This document shows positions 1 through 11,618 of a DNA stretch of 64,000 bases, piece by piece; position 1 is the first letter of the stretch, and every line of letters begins with the position of its first letter. The notes under the pieces are model-generated. The model saw only the letters and a program-made list of their open reading frames with translations, was not told the origin of the DNA and ran no database searches. The stretch is taken from positions 62,001 through 126,000 of the forward strand of contig MVAQ01000030.1 in assembly GCA_014825775.1 (NCBI GenBank). Reading direction: 5' to 3'. A program made the translations under genes and the position numbers. The DNA comes from Krasilnikovozyma curviuscula (Eukaryota > Basidiomycota > Tremellomycetes > Cystofilobasidiales > Mrakiaceae).

Positions 1-2204
1 AGTTTGAATCCAGGTAAACAGCTCGTTGCGACGCATCGAGCCTTTTCACATGTCATTCCGAACCTGGATACTCCTTCTGGAATGTCAAATGTACAACTGG
101 AGGGAAGTAGAACATATTAGAATCGGTTCTCAGATCCTTGATGAAAGGATCACACTCACTCGAACCCACGATCGTACACTCTCGTCGTGTTCAGCGCCGC
201 TGAGCCAAACTCTCCGTAAACGCACCCACCACAGCTCTCAATCTCGGTACTGACATCCAAGCATTCATACGCCGTCCCGATTTGGTCGATGTTGCATGCG
301 GTGTGACCACGGGGGCAATATCTTTGCGCACGGCTCTCTTGGATGGCGCGCGCTGCTTTGATAAATCTTGATCGTTTAGAGAGTCCAGAGGCTGCTTGGG
401 CGATTGAATGGCTATATACCTGTGTATGAGAGTGTTCTGCATGAGATTCCATTTTCTCAACTAGGGCAGAAGGAGATGATAACAGACGGACCTCGTAGTG
501 GTTTGCAGGGTTGCTTCCAACGCACGTTCCAGTCAATCCTGTACTGGGATCAGCATTGAAGCAGGTGCATGTCCCGGGTAATCCATTCCCTTGAGAGATA
601 GAGGTAGACCCACAATATCCGGCGTAGTTGAACGTCGCGTATTGAGAATAAGCACATGTAGTCAGACACGCGTCAAAGTTGCTGCCTGCTGAACCACCGG
701 TGGACACAATAGCGTTGCTGAGACCAATCTGGCATCGCACGAAAGTAAATGTTGATTGGGAGCTCGGTGCATCGTGGCCTCCAGCAGGTGTGTAATCTGT
801 TGGGCATGTGGAACCAGAGTACGCCATTCGACTGCCCACTCCTGTCGAGAAGGGTTTTGAGAAGATTTTCTGCAGCAAAAAGGTCTCTCAGTGTCGATGG
901 TCCAGTTGATTATACATGCGGTGATTGTAGCTTACCTTCCACTCTGATTGCGTCTGCAAAAACATGTCTGTTGACGAGCGTCCCTCAGGTGCTTCCGCAT
1001 GGTTCGCACAGAACCCAATAATCTTGAAAGTCTCATCATGGTACCTCGAAGTGAAGAGCTGGTGAGTGTGCCTAAATACAAGAGCTGTCAGTGTGACGAG
1101 CTGGTGGACCACTCAGCGATGGGAGCATAAACTCACCAAGCGAGATCGACAGCCATGGTAGCCATGATGAAATCCACAGCACTAGCCTTCCTCAGCAGCA
1201 GGAGCCGGTAGTAATCTTCTACGCTTTCGTACAGCTCTTCCTCAGAAGGGTCAGACTCCAGCCAGCCGACGTTGGCGACTTCGTCAATGTATTCGGACTG
1301 ATGCTCAATCTGATACGCGTGAAATGAAGACTTAGGGAGTGGTTGATGGTACGAAAGAGCGAATAACGGTTCTCACAGCTTTGATGAACCACTGCGTAAC
1401 ATAGTCGACGGGCTCAAAGGAGGGAGATACGGCAGGAAAATCAAACTGTTGACCGGCAACCTGCTCCCAGGCTAGTCTCCGTGAAGTTGAAGGCTCCGAC
1501 TTAACAAACCATAAAACAAAACAAGAGGATAAGTTGAGTGGCACCACCTGGCCGCATACGTTGACGAACCGAACTTACGCCGGAAGCCAACGCCTCCAGA
1601 GGGAAATCAAGCCCGCTCAAAATGCTGCCACTTTTTCTAAGGTCGACCGGTCGCAGGGCGAACGCGTGCCAGACCATGGCGATGTCCACAGGTATGTGTT
1701 GCAACAAAGTCTCTAGAGTAGCGAGGTTGTCGACGTTGGTTTCTAGCGATGCGACCCATTTGTTGAACCTTGCGACCGACGCAGCGAGCGCTTGTCCCCA
1801 CCGATCGTCGCGGTGTTGGTTCTTGAAGTCGTGAATGGTGTTGAGGAGTGTAAGATGGGATTTCAGAGAGGCGGTAGAGACGAGATGAGGAATTCGAGGG
1901 AGGTTGTCGAGCAGCCGGGCATTTGTCGTGTTGTTGACTATGAAGGTTAAACAACCGTCAGACAAACCTTTGCTATTTAGGAGGGCTCTATAGTAGGAAA
2001 GATCATAGAAAGAGACGAACTCTGCTGTAAGCTGCTCGAGATGACTACCTGCTTAAAGGTCAAGAGTGGAAAGAGGGGTGAGATTTGTGGCAGGCACGAA
2101 AGGTGCAGTACAAAAACACGCACCTGAGCTCCCAGCGCGTTGTAAAAACCCCCAATGACGAGCAAGCTGCAAGCAACTCTAGTGACCCATGAAAGGCCTC
2201 CCAT
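1..2204 (-). CDS. DUF1399 (GRDP-like) protein continuing into a CPL1-like cysteine-rich domain; 3' end beyond window
   Basis: Exons (plus-strand coordinates, read right to left): about 2120-2204 (uncertain), 1579-2048, 1377-1499, 1137-1309, 936-1071, 160-869 and 1-96. All joins from 2048 leftward keep phase. The first part carries the DUF1399 hallmarks: a WHAFALRP segment and, later, MAVDLAWHTHQL, known from glycine-rich-domain proteins. Exon 160-869 continues without a stop into a region with CLTTC and CTCF pairs. It then reaches CPRGHTAC, YECLD, ESCGGC and, after intron 97-159, DCTF and KARCVATSC. That cysteine pattern is the C-terminal domain of the secreted Cryptococcus Cpl1 family. The 5' exon is ambiguous. 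One option, starting at 2204, encodes a signal-peptide-like stretch but uses a poor GTGTTT donor. The other, 2237-2261, gives a cytosolic start with a 188-nt intron. Either start, or a missed gene boundary near 800, remains possible. Function is unknown. Confidence 0.62.
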
Positions 2205-2645
2205 GTCTCCTCTCCCTTCAATCAAGAAGCAAGTACCTCGTTGGTTGTTCCTGGTCAACATTTTTAACCTTCAAGACAGTTTCATTTTCCTCTGGCCGAT
2301 CCTCACTGAGCACACACGCGACGTGAAAAGTGAGACTGGCGGCCCAGAGGTGAATGACCACACCCCATCACAGCACCAGTGAGATCCATTAGAAGATAAT
2401 ACATGTCTTCTTCAAACCTTTCTTGCTAGTTATGCCTTAGAAGCTCATGAGAGAACCCTGTTAGCAACACGCAGATGGCAGCGGCTTGCTCTATCTGAAG
2501 ACGACTGGCAGGGTTCAAGACATAATAAGGAATTTATATTCGTCTAGAATGGAATACAATCCAAGATATCCAACGCTATGGAGAAGAAGGGGATCAGCCT
2601 TCAAGTTCCACAAAATCAGGCGCCAGTCAGCGACTCACCACAACA
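2205..2645. other. gene-free stretch
   Basis: This holds the 5' flank of the DUF1399 gene and the 3' flank of the CsbD-like gene, both on the minus strand. An alternative first exon of the DUF1399 gene may lie at 2237-2261. Nothing else was recognised. Confidence 0.5.
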
Positions 2646-3182
2646 CTACTGGCCTTCGACCCAATCAGCCTTCTCTGCTCTGATGTTGCCTTCCATCTGC
2701 TTGGCCTGATCTCCAGTGACCATCCCCGCGACAGACTGTAGTTTCCCTTTCACTCCCTCAACACTTGGTAAAGGGATCGAACCGTCGGACGCTTGTTTGA
2801 GCTTCCACTCGTTCTGCTCTACCTTAAGATTCCCCTCTGTTTGCTGACTCTGGTCACCTACAATATATCCATAAGCTCTTTGTTGAGAAACAAAGATCAG
2901 AGATGCTTCCCATTTAGCTGAGAGGACCAAAAGCGACGGAACGCACGATTGTAGTTTTCCAGCAGTCTTGTCGTACAGAGCCTCACCAGCAGCGACGTTC
3001 TTAGCTTCCTCAACCTCCTTCACTCCCTCTTCTTTCAGCTTCGCACCGCTCTCAGCCCAGGCTTCCGACTGGCCAGAAGGAAGCACAGCTGCAACCGCTG
3101 AATGAAGCTGGCCTTGGGCCCAGTTGAGGTTTCCTGTCACTTGGGAAGGTGCTGAAGCTTCTGTAGATTGCTCAGTGGTCAT
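2646..3182 (-). CDS. CsbD-like stress-response protein (Hmp1 type)
   Basis: Two exons, 2947-3182 and 2646-2877, are joined across a 69-nt GT-AG intron. The spliced protein of 155 aa is small, hydrophilic and Lys/Glu-rich. It contains three imperfect CsbD-type units: GNLNWAQGQLHSA near the start, GKLQSAYGYIVGDQSQQTEG in the middle and GKLQSVAGMVTGDQAKQMEG at the end. The family is known from bacterial general-stress genes. In Ustilago, Hmp1 was described as a mismatch and cruciform DNA-binding protein. Unspliced translation reads through the intron, but only the splice restores the repeated unit. The start at 3182 was chosen because of its good context (CCAACATG) and because the repeats follow soon after. 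No signal peptide or membrane segment is seen. Confidence 0.85.
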   Translation of the reverse strand: MTTEQSTEASAPSQVTGNLNWAQGQLHSAVAAVLPSGQSEAWAESGAKLKEEGVKEVEEAKNVAAGEALYDKTAGKLQSCVPSLLVLSAKWEASLIFVSQQRAYGYIVGDQSQQTEGNLKVEQNEWKLKQASDGSIPLPSVEGVKGKLQSVAGMVTGDQAKQMEGNIRAEKADWVEGQ

Positions 3183-3464
3183 GTTGGTTTTTAGTTTACT
3201 GGTTGAATCGATGGAGTTTGACAGCAAAGGGTGAGGTCTGGATTTTTTCCCGCAAATGCACAAAGTAGTGATGACATCACCGCCCGGCCTCTGCCACGAA
3301 GTGATCTTTTTGGATAACGGAGGAAATAATCACACTATTGACGAGTTTAGAGAGAAGTCTTTTATCAACTTGTTACCATACATGTTCACCATTGCTCTGG
3401 TGAGCTATTAGAGAGGGAGAATGGGAAAGCGAGCAAGCATGGATCAATAACAAGATATAGAACC

Positions 3465-6400
3465 CTACTCCCTTTGCCTCTTCTTCCCTTTCTTCTTCCC
3501 ATCCCCACCATTGAACCCGTTGACCAACCTTTCCAGCGCATCACCACTCTCCACTTGATAGTCACCCGCACCCATACCCATCTTTCCACTCTGCTTGACA
3601 AGCCTACCCTGGGCTCGCACAGCGGCCTGCATCCTCTTCTCCGCATCAGCTTTACCTTCATCATCATATTGGTCCCATTTGGCTCCCGCAGGTCGAACCT
3701 CATTCTTGACGGCGGATTTGGAGGAGGATGTCATGGCGCTAGGAGCGGATCGTAAAGCGAATGCTTTGGCCAAGTGACCCAAGTGCAGGTTCTTGAGGTG
3801 GAAGAAGCGCTTCTCGTCGGAAGGATGGGTCGAATATGCTCGAACATAAGATCCGAATGCCTTCTGTGCAAGATTGGTATGCTGTGAGAGACAAAACAAG
3901 GGTCAGGTTCAGGTGACGGCGGAAGGTACCAGGGTAAGGTTATGAAACTTACCACTGTCTTACTCAAAACCCACTTCTCGACATTCAGTTGAACCTCTGT
4001 GGCTCTCTCCTCACAAACCCTCCCACCTCCAAAGCCCTTCTTGAGGACCTCGTCGACGCTAACCCCATGTACTTTAGTCCCCTCGCCCATCTTGCTCTCA
4101 ATCCACGGCACCCAGTCCTTCTCGCTCGTGCCTACAAATGCCCAAGCCTCACCACCACGGCCTACACGAGCGGTACGACCGACTCGGTGAATGTACTCAG
4201 TAGGTCCACCCTCCGTCGGGAGATCGTACTGCACGACATACTTGACCTGGGGCAAATCAAGACCTCTAGACGCGACCGACGTACAGAAGAGGATTGATGA
4301 CTCGCCGTCTTCCATTCCGCTGTTGGAAAATGACTTCAGGGATGCCATTCGTGTGGAGAGCGGGAGGGAGCCGTGCAATCGGTGGATCGTCGTCTTCGGT
4401 AATAGCGCGCATTTGTACGAGATGGGCTCCGATTTGATAGCGAGTGCTTCTTTTTGTGCTTTAGTTTTGACCTTCTTCTTTTTTCCGGACTTGGATTCAG
4501 CAGCCGCGATCGCTTGTTTGAGGTCTTCGGCGTCGCTGTCGTCTTCCGCATCTTCAGAGCTAGCTTGGTCGTTTTCCTCGTCGCCTTCATCTTCGTCATC
4601 CGAATCATTTGCCTCACTACCCGCTTCTCCATCTTCGGCTTTCTCGCCGCCCATACCAACACCACCAAGCATCTTCCAATGGAAATCTACAGAATCCGTC
4701 GTGCTGAGGAAGACAATAATCTTTCCACCTTTCTCACCAATCGAGGCATTCTTCCCCTTCCCACCAAGTCCAAGAAGGGAACGTAGTAGGGCAATGAGGG
4801 TGACAAGACGCAGCTTGAGCGGGACGACGAGATGTTTCTGCGACAGCTGAGATGGCGGTGTGAACTTCTCCTCCGTTTCGTCATCGACCGCACCGATGCC
4901 ACCATCCTCTGGCGGTGTTGGTTTCGTCGCTGTTGAGGTGAGATCATTCTTGATAAGGGGTACCATGACGATGGGTTCTTTGAGCGGCTTGACATCAGTC
5001 CCTCGGAACACGATCGGTCGTTTCAAACTGACGCCTGCAAGCTTCTGGACGCCTTCCTTAACTGTGGCCGAACAGAGGACTGTTCGCCTTCCGATAGAGT
5101 AATCCCATCCACCGACTTGACCGGCCATAATGCCCTCCTCGAACGCCTTGATGGCGAGGTTCCGCCTCCCTTCTAAGCCTTTGAGGATTCCGGTGACGGT
5201 CTCTTCGAAGCCAAGATCCATGAGTCGATCCGCTTCGTCGAGGACTAGCCACCTCAGCTTGCCGACGTCGAACGAAGTTGTGTTCTGCAGGTGATCAAGA
5301 AGACGACCGGGGGTGGAGACGAGAATGGGAACACCTTTCCTCAGCTTGGCCTTCTCGTGTGACCGGGTCGAACCACCCGTAAGGACTCCAGAGACGAGCC
5401 ATCGCGTAAGTCGTTGTCCCTTGTAGCCGTCCTCTCCTTCGAGCGACAGGCGGAGGGACAGGATGGTGTCGACGACGGCAGAAACTTGTTGTGCGAGTTC
5501 TCGCGTCGGTACGAGGATGATGGCAAGCGTTCCTATCGTACGGTCAATCCATGAGAGGGTTGAAAGTTCAAGCAGGGATTGGATGACGGGAAGGAGATAT
5601 GTTAGGGTTTTACCGGAACCTGTTTGGGACTGGATGAAGACATCTCGAATTTCGTCGCCTGGGAGAGGTTGGGTCAGGAGTGAAGGAAGGGCTGCACGTT
5701 GGATCGAAGTCGGTTGTTTAATAGAAAACTTGTTGTTGAGATGCTGGACGAGTAGTGGGTGTAAATTAAGTGCTGGGAAAGTTGAGAGATCGGACGGCGC
5801 GTTGGATGGCGCAGAGATGTTCTTCGAGTTGGATGAGTTGGAAGGGGCGATTGGATCCGTCTTGGGTAATGAAGTGAACAGAGATGATATTATCTGTTTA
5901 CCACCAGCGGCTGGTGCAGCGGCTGAAGCAGATTTCGAGCCAGCAGCATCTTCGTAACCTTCAGCGTCGTATTCTTCATCTGAATCGTCGAAGCCTGGTG
6001 GAAGTTTGGGTTGCTCTACTCGAACCTTCTTGAGAGGACGCTCTGCCGTTGATGTTGCTGGTGCTGGACGAGAGTGAGCAGGTTTGGGAGCTGGCGAATG
6101 ATCTGAGGCGACGGGTTTTGGTCGAGGAGCAGCAGCAGCAGGAACTGAAGCTGGGACTGGCCGAGGAGCAGTGTACGGTTTGGGTTTAGTCTGCTTGTTG
6201 TTCTTGACCCTATAATATCGCAAATGTTTAGAGCAGGACAATTCCTTGGTCAGTCGAGCCCAAATCCAGACAGAAAGAAATCCCGCAAATTTTGAATAAA
6301 GCTCTCACCTGTCTGTCCATCGGCCTCCCTTCTGCTTCGACTGGGTGGCCTTAGAGGATGACCCAGAGGAAGGTGCTATGTTCAGCACAAAGTCGTCCAT
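3465..6400 (-). CDS. DBP7: ATP-dependent DEAD-box RNA helicase Dbp7
   Basis: Three exons: 6309-6400, 3953-6209 and 3465-3881 (921 aa). The first exon encodes [11 protein letters not shown] and leads to GGRWTDR, the usual Dbp7 N-terminus. Helicase motifs appear in order: SQTGSGKT (Walker A), [30 protein letters not shown] (DEAD), [11 protein letters not shown] and [13 protein letters not shown]. An Asp/Glu-rich insert lies between the two RecA lobes, as is common in this subfamily. The last exon supplies the C-terminal [16 protein letters not shown] and [13 protein letters not shown] block and a Lys-rich tail. Dbp7/DDX31 works in the nucleolus on early 60S subunit assembly. The Lys/Arg-rich ends fit nucleolar targeting. 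Confidence 0.95.
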
Positions 6401-7495
6401 CGCTCTGACAGAGAATTTGACAAATGGCGTTGCGTTTAAGGACCAAGAAGCAGCTGAAACTAGAGGGCAGATTTGAGAGGGCGCCACCAGGATTTCTTGC
6501 CTTCACTTGAACAGGGCTGCTTAGTAGGGTGTCCCATTTACCCTATAGATTGAAGGAAGAGTTTCACACAGTTCGGAACTGTCAGAAAGGTCTTGCGAAA
6601 ATTAAAGCCAAATATCACTGGGGTATGAGTTCGTTTTATACACGAATTCGACCTAAACACTGAGCGGTCAATCTCTGAAGTGAGCTCGTATGTAGCCGAT
6701 GGTGAATGATGAAGATGCCAGTGAGGAAGATGAAAGGAAGGGAGTTGTAGGAAGGAAGGGGGGTAGACTCGGAAGATCAGGAAGTTTAAGCCTGTTGACC
6801 ACAGGTGGGCTCAGCTGTTCCTCCATCATATTGACTTCTTTCTCATTTGAGAACATATCTGCACCTTCCCTGTAATATGTCATGATTGCTTCTTGCTTGA
6901 TTGCGCTCTGGATCATGATACCGTGAGGAGCATCGTGAATCCAGCTGAATAGAATAGGCCAAAGACTGCGTTCGGAATAGGTTCCTAATTGTGTTACAAG
7001 TCCAAGCACCCGTTCCCAGGCGTCAAGGTTGTACTTCATTCCATATATTTGACAAGATTGGATTCGCCCCTTGAAATCCGCATGAAATCGCCGCGTTGGG
7101 ATCCTACCCCCTCTCTCCGTGCACCGAACGCCCAAACGCTGCTATCAAACACACATCGTAGACAGAGGCGAGTACCACGGTCCTTGATGTACTTATCTGA
7201 TGGGAGGGCTCTCGAGGCTGACTTTGGCTCCTCCCTTTGCTCCCAACTCGCCGGTCTGTCCCGCTGGAACCTCTTGGGAATCCCGCTGTCGCTCCCTCGT
7301 CTACAACCCAAGCCAGTTGAGCAACTGGCTATAGAAGAAACATAGCGGAGTACACCAATTTAATACAGAAAGTTAGGGTGTAACCTGGTGCTAGGTAGCT
7401 AAGGTACGTTTCTCCCTTGAGGCAGCGGTGTGATAGGCGTTGCACTGACTCCTTCTCATCGCCGTCCTCAGCTCTTTGCTATCCCCAATATTTGA
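6401..7495. other. divergent intergenic region (DBP7 / aminopeptidase A)
   Basis: About 1.1 kb separates the divergently read DBP7 and aminopeptidase A genes, so it should hold both promoters. Open frames here (for example minus 6668-7135 and plus 6989-7345) overlap each other on both strands, lack recognisable motifs and show no convincing splice structure. I see no gene. Confidence 0.5.
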
Positions 7496-10400
7496 ATGCC
7501 AGAATCAAGCATCCTCCCAGCTCTTGCTGTCGCAGCTATCTCAGCCAGTACTTTCATCGCCCTCCAGTCAACCAGGCAACCGACCCACGCGGTGGACGAG
7601 GAATCCGCATGGTCGAAGGCTGATTCCAACCGACATCATCACCAAGAAGTTTTTCTCAACGACAGGAAAGACAGAAACACAATGACCGATTCCACTGCTA
7701 CTGCTGCTGATCCCTATAGACTGCCTCTGAACTTGAAGGTCAGTAATGGCAAGAGATACTTCGTTCTCCGCTTATTACGTTTTTATTCATCCGGTTGTGG
7801 TTTGTTCTTCTGCGTCGACAGCCCGTTCATTACGACCTGGTAATCAAGACAGATCTCGAAAATGAAGTCTACTCTGGAGCTGAAGACATTCTGTAAGTCT
7901 TTCTCTCCGGCCTCGACCAGCAATTCCCTTTCTAATTTTCAGACATTCAAATTCTTCAGCTTGAAAGTCATCACCCGCACCTCTCAAATCACACTCAACA
8001 TCATCCCCACCGTCGAGATTCAACACGCTTTTTATCTCACCCCAAAGACTAACTCGTTCGTGACCATCAGCCCCAGCTCCATCCGCATCGACCCCGCCTT
8101 CGATCGTGTATACATTACTCTCTCTGAGGAGCTCCAGGAAGGCTGGAATGTCACCGTCAGGTTGAGTTTCAAGAGTCAGCTTGGGAGGAGTATGACGGGG
8201 TATTACATCTCTAAGTATGGTTCTCAAGCACAGGACGAAGGGCTAAAAGGAAAGTCAAAAGCGGATAATTCGTACAGTGAGTCTCAAATTGGTTAAACTT
8301 TCATCCTTTTTTTTTATCTCCATGCTGATAATTTCTTGATTTCCTTGTTGTAGCGTTGACGCAGTTCGAACCCATTGATGCCCGACGAGCGCTACCCTGC
8401 ATGGACGAACCTCTCCTCAAAGCGACCTTCAGTGTCTCTATGATCTCCCGGTCCGACCTCGTATCCCTTTCTAATGAAGCTGCCATTGATGAACATACTC
8501 TGAGCACGGAGGGAGAGAATGTGTTGGTGCAAATGGCGACGGAAGCGTTAGGCGGTGCGAAGGAGGAAGGGCAGTGGAAGGTGACGGTATTCAAGAAGAC
8601 ACCTCCTGTACGTCCCTTTTTAGGTTTTTTTTATCCCATCATATGTCAACCTTCTCAAAACATCTGAATCCTGTTGCTTTTATTCTTTTTGACGATGGCG
8701 CACACGACACCCCCCTCAGATGTCAACTTACCTGCTCGCTTTTGCCAACGGCAAGTTTGAGCACATTGAGGACTTCTACACGTCGTTGTCAGGCATCAAA
8801 AAGCCCTTACGACTGTACGCCACAAAAGACATCATTGGTCAATGTAAGTATGACCTTCCTTCCATTTGCCAATTTCTTGTCGTTTCAACGCTGATGAGGC
8901 GTTGTGTGTGTGTGTCTTGGTGTACAAATAAAGGTCATTATGCACTTGAAGTGACTAAAAAGGCCGTCCCTGTTTTGGAGAAGCTCTTTGACCTCGAATA
9001 TCCGCTGTCAAAACTTGATTCCTTGGTCGCGACCGATTTCGACGCGGGTGCTATGGAGGTTAGTCTTCTTAACTTTCATCCACCGTCAGTATTGGAGCTG
9101 AATTTGTTTTTTTAATGGATTGTCTGAGCAGAACTGGGGTCTGATTTGCTCGCGGACGTCAGCGCTGCTCGTGGATGAGAAGAAGTCCGGACTTGCTGCC
9201 AGAAAAGCAGTTGCATCTACACAGATGCATGAGCTGGCTCATCAGTGGTTTGGAGATGAAGTCACTCTCACATACTGGGTGAGTCGCCTAGATTTGAGAG
9301 GGTGTTGAGCGCGGATCCCTCAAACACCTTCAGGTTGCTGATGCTATTTGTTACTTTTCCCTGCCCTCCCTCATCGGCCATCAGGACGAGCTTTGGCTTA
9401 ACGAAGCATTTGCGACCTTCTGCGGCGAGCTCGTCGTCCCCGCTATCCTGTTCCCGGAATGGAAAGTCGACGAGTCCTTCATCACAACTCACCTCTTTGC
9501 AGCCATGAGCCTCGACTCCAAGAGGTCCTCTCACCCAATACAGGTAGAGATTACAAATCCCTACATGATTGATGAGATTTTCGATTCAATTTCATATTCC
9601 AAGGGAGGAAGTGGTAGGTGTATCCTTTCGGGGTGTTTTTGCGTTTTCATCAGAAAAGTGTATGGCTGACCTTGCATGTCCATCTTTCAGTGCTGAGGAT
9701 GATTTGTACGTTAGTGGGACAAGAAATTTTCTTAAAGGGTGTCAGTCTATACCTCAAAAAACACATTTACGGTAACGGCAAGACTGTCGATTGTGAGTCC
9801 TATTTTTTGATACGCTTCACCTTCCACATTCTTACCGATTCTTTTCTTTTCAGTGTGGGATGGTATATCGGAAGCATCGGGGCTAAATATTGCTGCTATT
9901 GCCGACAATTGGACTCTCAAAGTCGGCTTCCCAGTCTTAACTGTCGAAGAAGATGTTTCCAAGGGCACAATTCGAGTGAGACAAAATCGGTTCTTGGCTT
10001 CTGGTGGTGTGAAACCTGAGGAAGATGAAACAATCTGGTACGTACAGGCTGCCAGATTTTCATCTGATTTTCTTAACAATTTTGTCTTGCGCAGGCCAAC
10101 TCCTCTAGAAATCTTGAAAATCTCATCAAATGGAAAGACGACGGTCGATCACTCCCTGCTCGAAAAGCGAGAAGCAGAGTTTTCAATCGGTGATGCCTCA
10201 AATTTCAAGCTCAATTCCAACACCACTGGGCTCTACCGCGTCTTGTATACCCCCTCTCGGCTGTCGGCCCTCGGCGATGAAGCCTCCAAATCCTCGAAAT
10301 CTGCTCTCAGCGCCAGCGACCGTGTTGGACTCGTATCGGATGTGTTCGCGCTGGCTTTCGGTGGATACTCCAAAACGACCGATGCGCTTGCATTCGTCAA

Positions 10401-11421
10401 GAAGCTGGTAGACGAAGAGAGCGAGCTCGTTTGGACTCAAGTGGTCACTTCTCTCGCCCTGGTATCCAACGTCTGGTGGGAACAGCCTACAGAGGTTAAA
10501 AATGCTATTAATACGATCAAGAAGAACTTGTTCGGGCCAGTGTATGAAAAGCTTGGGTTTGATTTCAAGGATGATGATGAACCTGCTCTCAGGGAACTGA
10601 GGAGCTTGGTCATCAGCGCTGCTGCTTCTGCAGGCTACCAGCCTGTTCTTGAATCAATCAAGGAGAGATTCGCGGTCTATGTTGAGAAGAATGATGATTC
10701 AAGGATCCCACCCGATGCGCAGAGAACGGTGTTCAGCACTGTGAGTGGCAAGCGGGATTTGCACTCCTTGTCTTGGTGAGCTGACCGGTATTTCAATAAT
10801 AAAAGGCGGTTCAATATGGTGGTGAGAAGGAATACCGTAAACTCAGGGAGGTTTACAAGAATCCTCCCAACCCTTCCACAAAGATCAGCGCCATGGTTGG
10901 TCTATGTAAAACCCAAGGTAAGCTGCTTCTATCTATTCTAGACAGTTTCCAGTCAAATTTCACTGAAATTCATTCCTTACTAGATCCCAAACTTCTCGAG
11001 GAAACTTTCGCTATGATCACCTCTAATGAGATTAAAGATCAAGATGTGACATACATCATCAGCTCAACCGCTGCTAGTTTCTCTGGCAGAAGAAGATTAG
11101 CAGGATGGTTTAAAGAAAACTTTGACTACGTGAGTGCTTTTCTCTTGTTCTTATTGGTGATCACTCACTAACCCTCTCTTCGCGGTATTCTAGCTTGACA
11201 AGCGCTTCGAAGGAAACGCTCAAGTTGGTAAATTTGTCGTTGAATCATTCGGGTCTCTCAGTTCAAAGGAGGACTACGATGATGTCAAGTCGTTCTTTGC
11301 GAAGAAGAATAGGTCCAAGTTTGAGGCGAAGCTAGCGCAGACGTTAGAGGAGATTGAGAATCGATCAAACTGGTTGAAGAGGGATAAGGAAGATGTTGCT
11401 AAATGGCTTTCAAGCCAATAG
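7496..11421 (+). CDS. M1 zinc aminopeptidase, copy A (Ape2/Aap1 type)
   Basis: Fourteen exons: 7496-7738, 7822-7892, 7960-8276, 8354-8607, 8720-8843, 8934-9058, 9132-9278, 9385-9613, 9691-9792, 9854-10037, 10095-10740, 10806-10917, 10984-11129 and 11194-11421 (975 aa). All phases match. The M1 signature GAMEN is split across exons 6 and 7. HELAHQWFGDEV supplies the HExxH zinc ligands and catalytic Glu, and WLNEAFATF supplies the third zinc ligand. The C-terminal ERAP1-like helical domain follows. M1 enzymes remove N-terminal residues from peptides. The N-terminus has a hydrophobic stretch (about residues 6-25) followed by a polar linker before the conserved core, so membrane anchoring or organelle targeting is possible. 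It sits tail-to-tail with copy B, 197 bp away. Confidence 0.95.
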
Positions 11422-11618
11422 TAAATTGTTTTTTTTTTTCCCTTTCGGATCAATATGCAATCTTGATGCAGCTACAAAATGGTGCAAGTCCTAGTACTCT
11501 ACTGTCAGTCCTGCCTGGTCATAAGCTTTCAGATACTTTTTATGCACAAAACTTAACTTTAGCAGCCCTTAGAAACGCTCACACGACCTCTGCCCCCTGC
11601 ATAAATTTTTTAGTCTAT

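Noticed and set aside
1941..1970. 30-nt GT...AG interval in the DUF1399 exon that could be read as an intron
   Set aside because: It is a multiple of three and stays open, and 30 nt is below the length of every accepted intron here. Read through as coding.
4191..4850. 219-codon plus-strand open frame
   Set aside because: It is antisense to the acidic insert of DBP7. Its Ser/Phe-rich composition is what the complement of Glu/Asp codons gives.
5463..5957. 164-codon plus-strand open frame
   Set aside because: Antisense to the first helicase domain of DBP7, with no motif of its own.
6668..7135. 155-codon minus-strand open frame in the DBP7/aminopeptidase interval
   Set aside because: No recognisable family, a long Ser/Leu run at the end, overlap with open frames on the other strand, and no introns in a genome where most genes have several.
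8901..8916. Short TG repeat in an aminopeptidase A intron
   Set aside because: Only a few units, inside an ordinary intron; not worth a separate feature.
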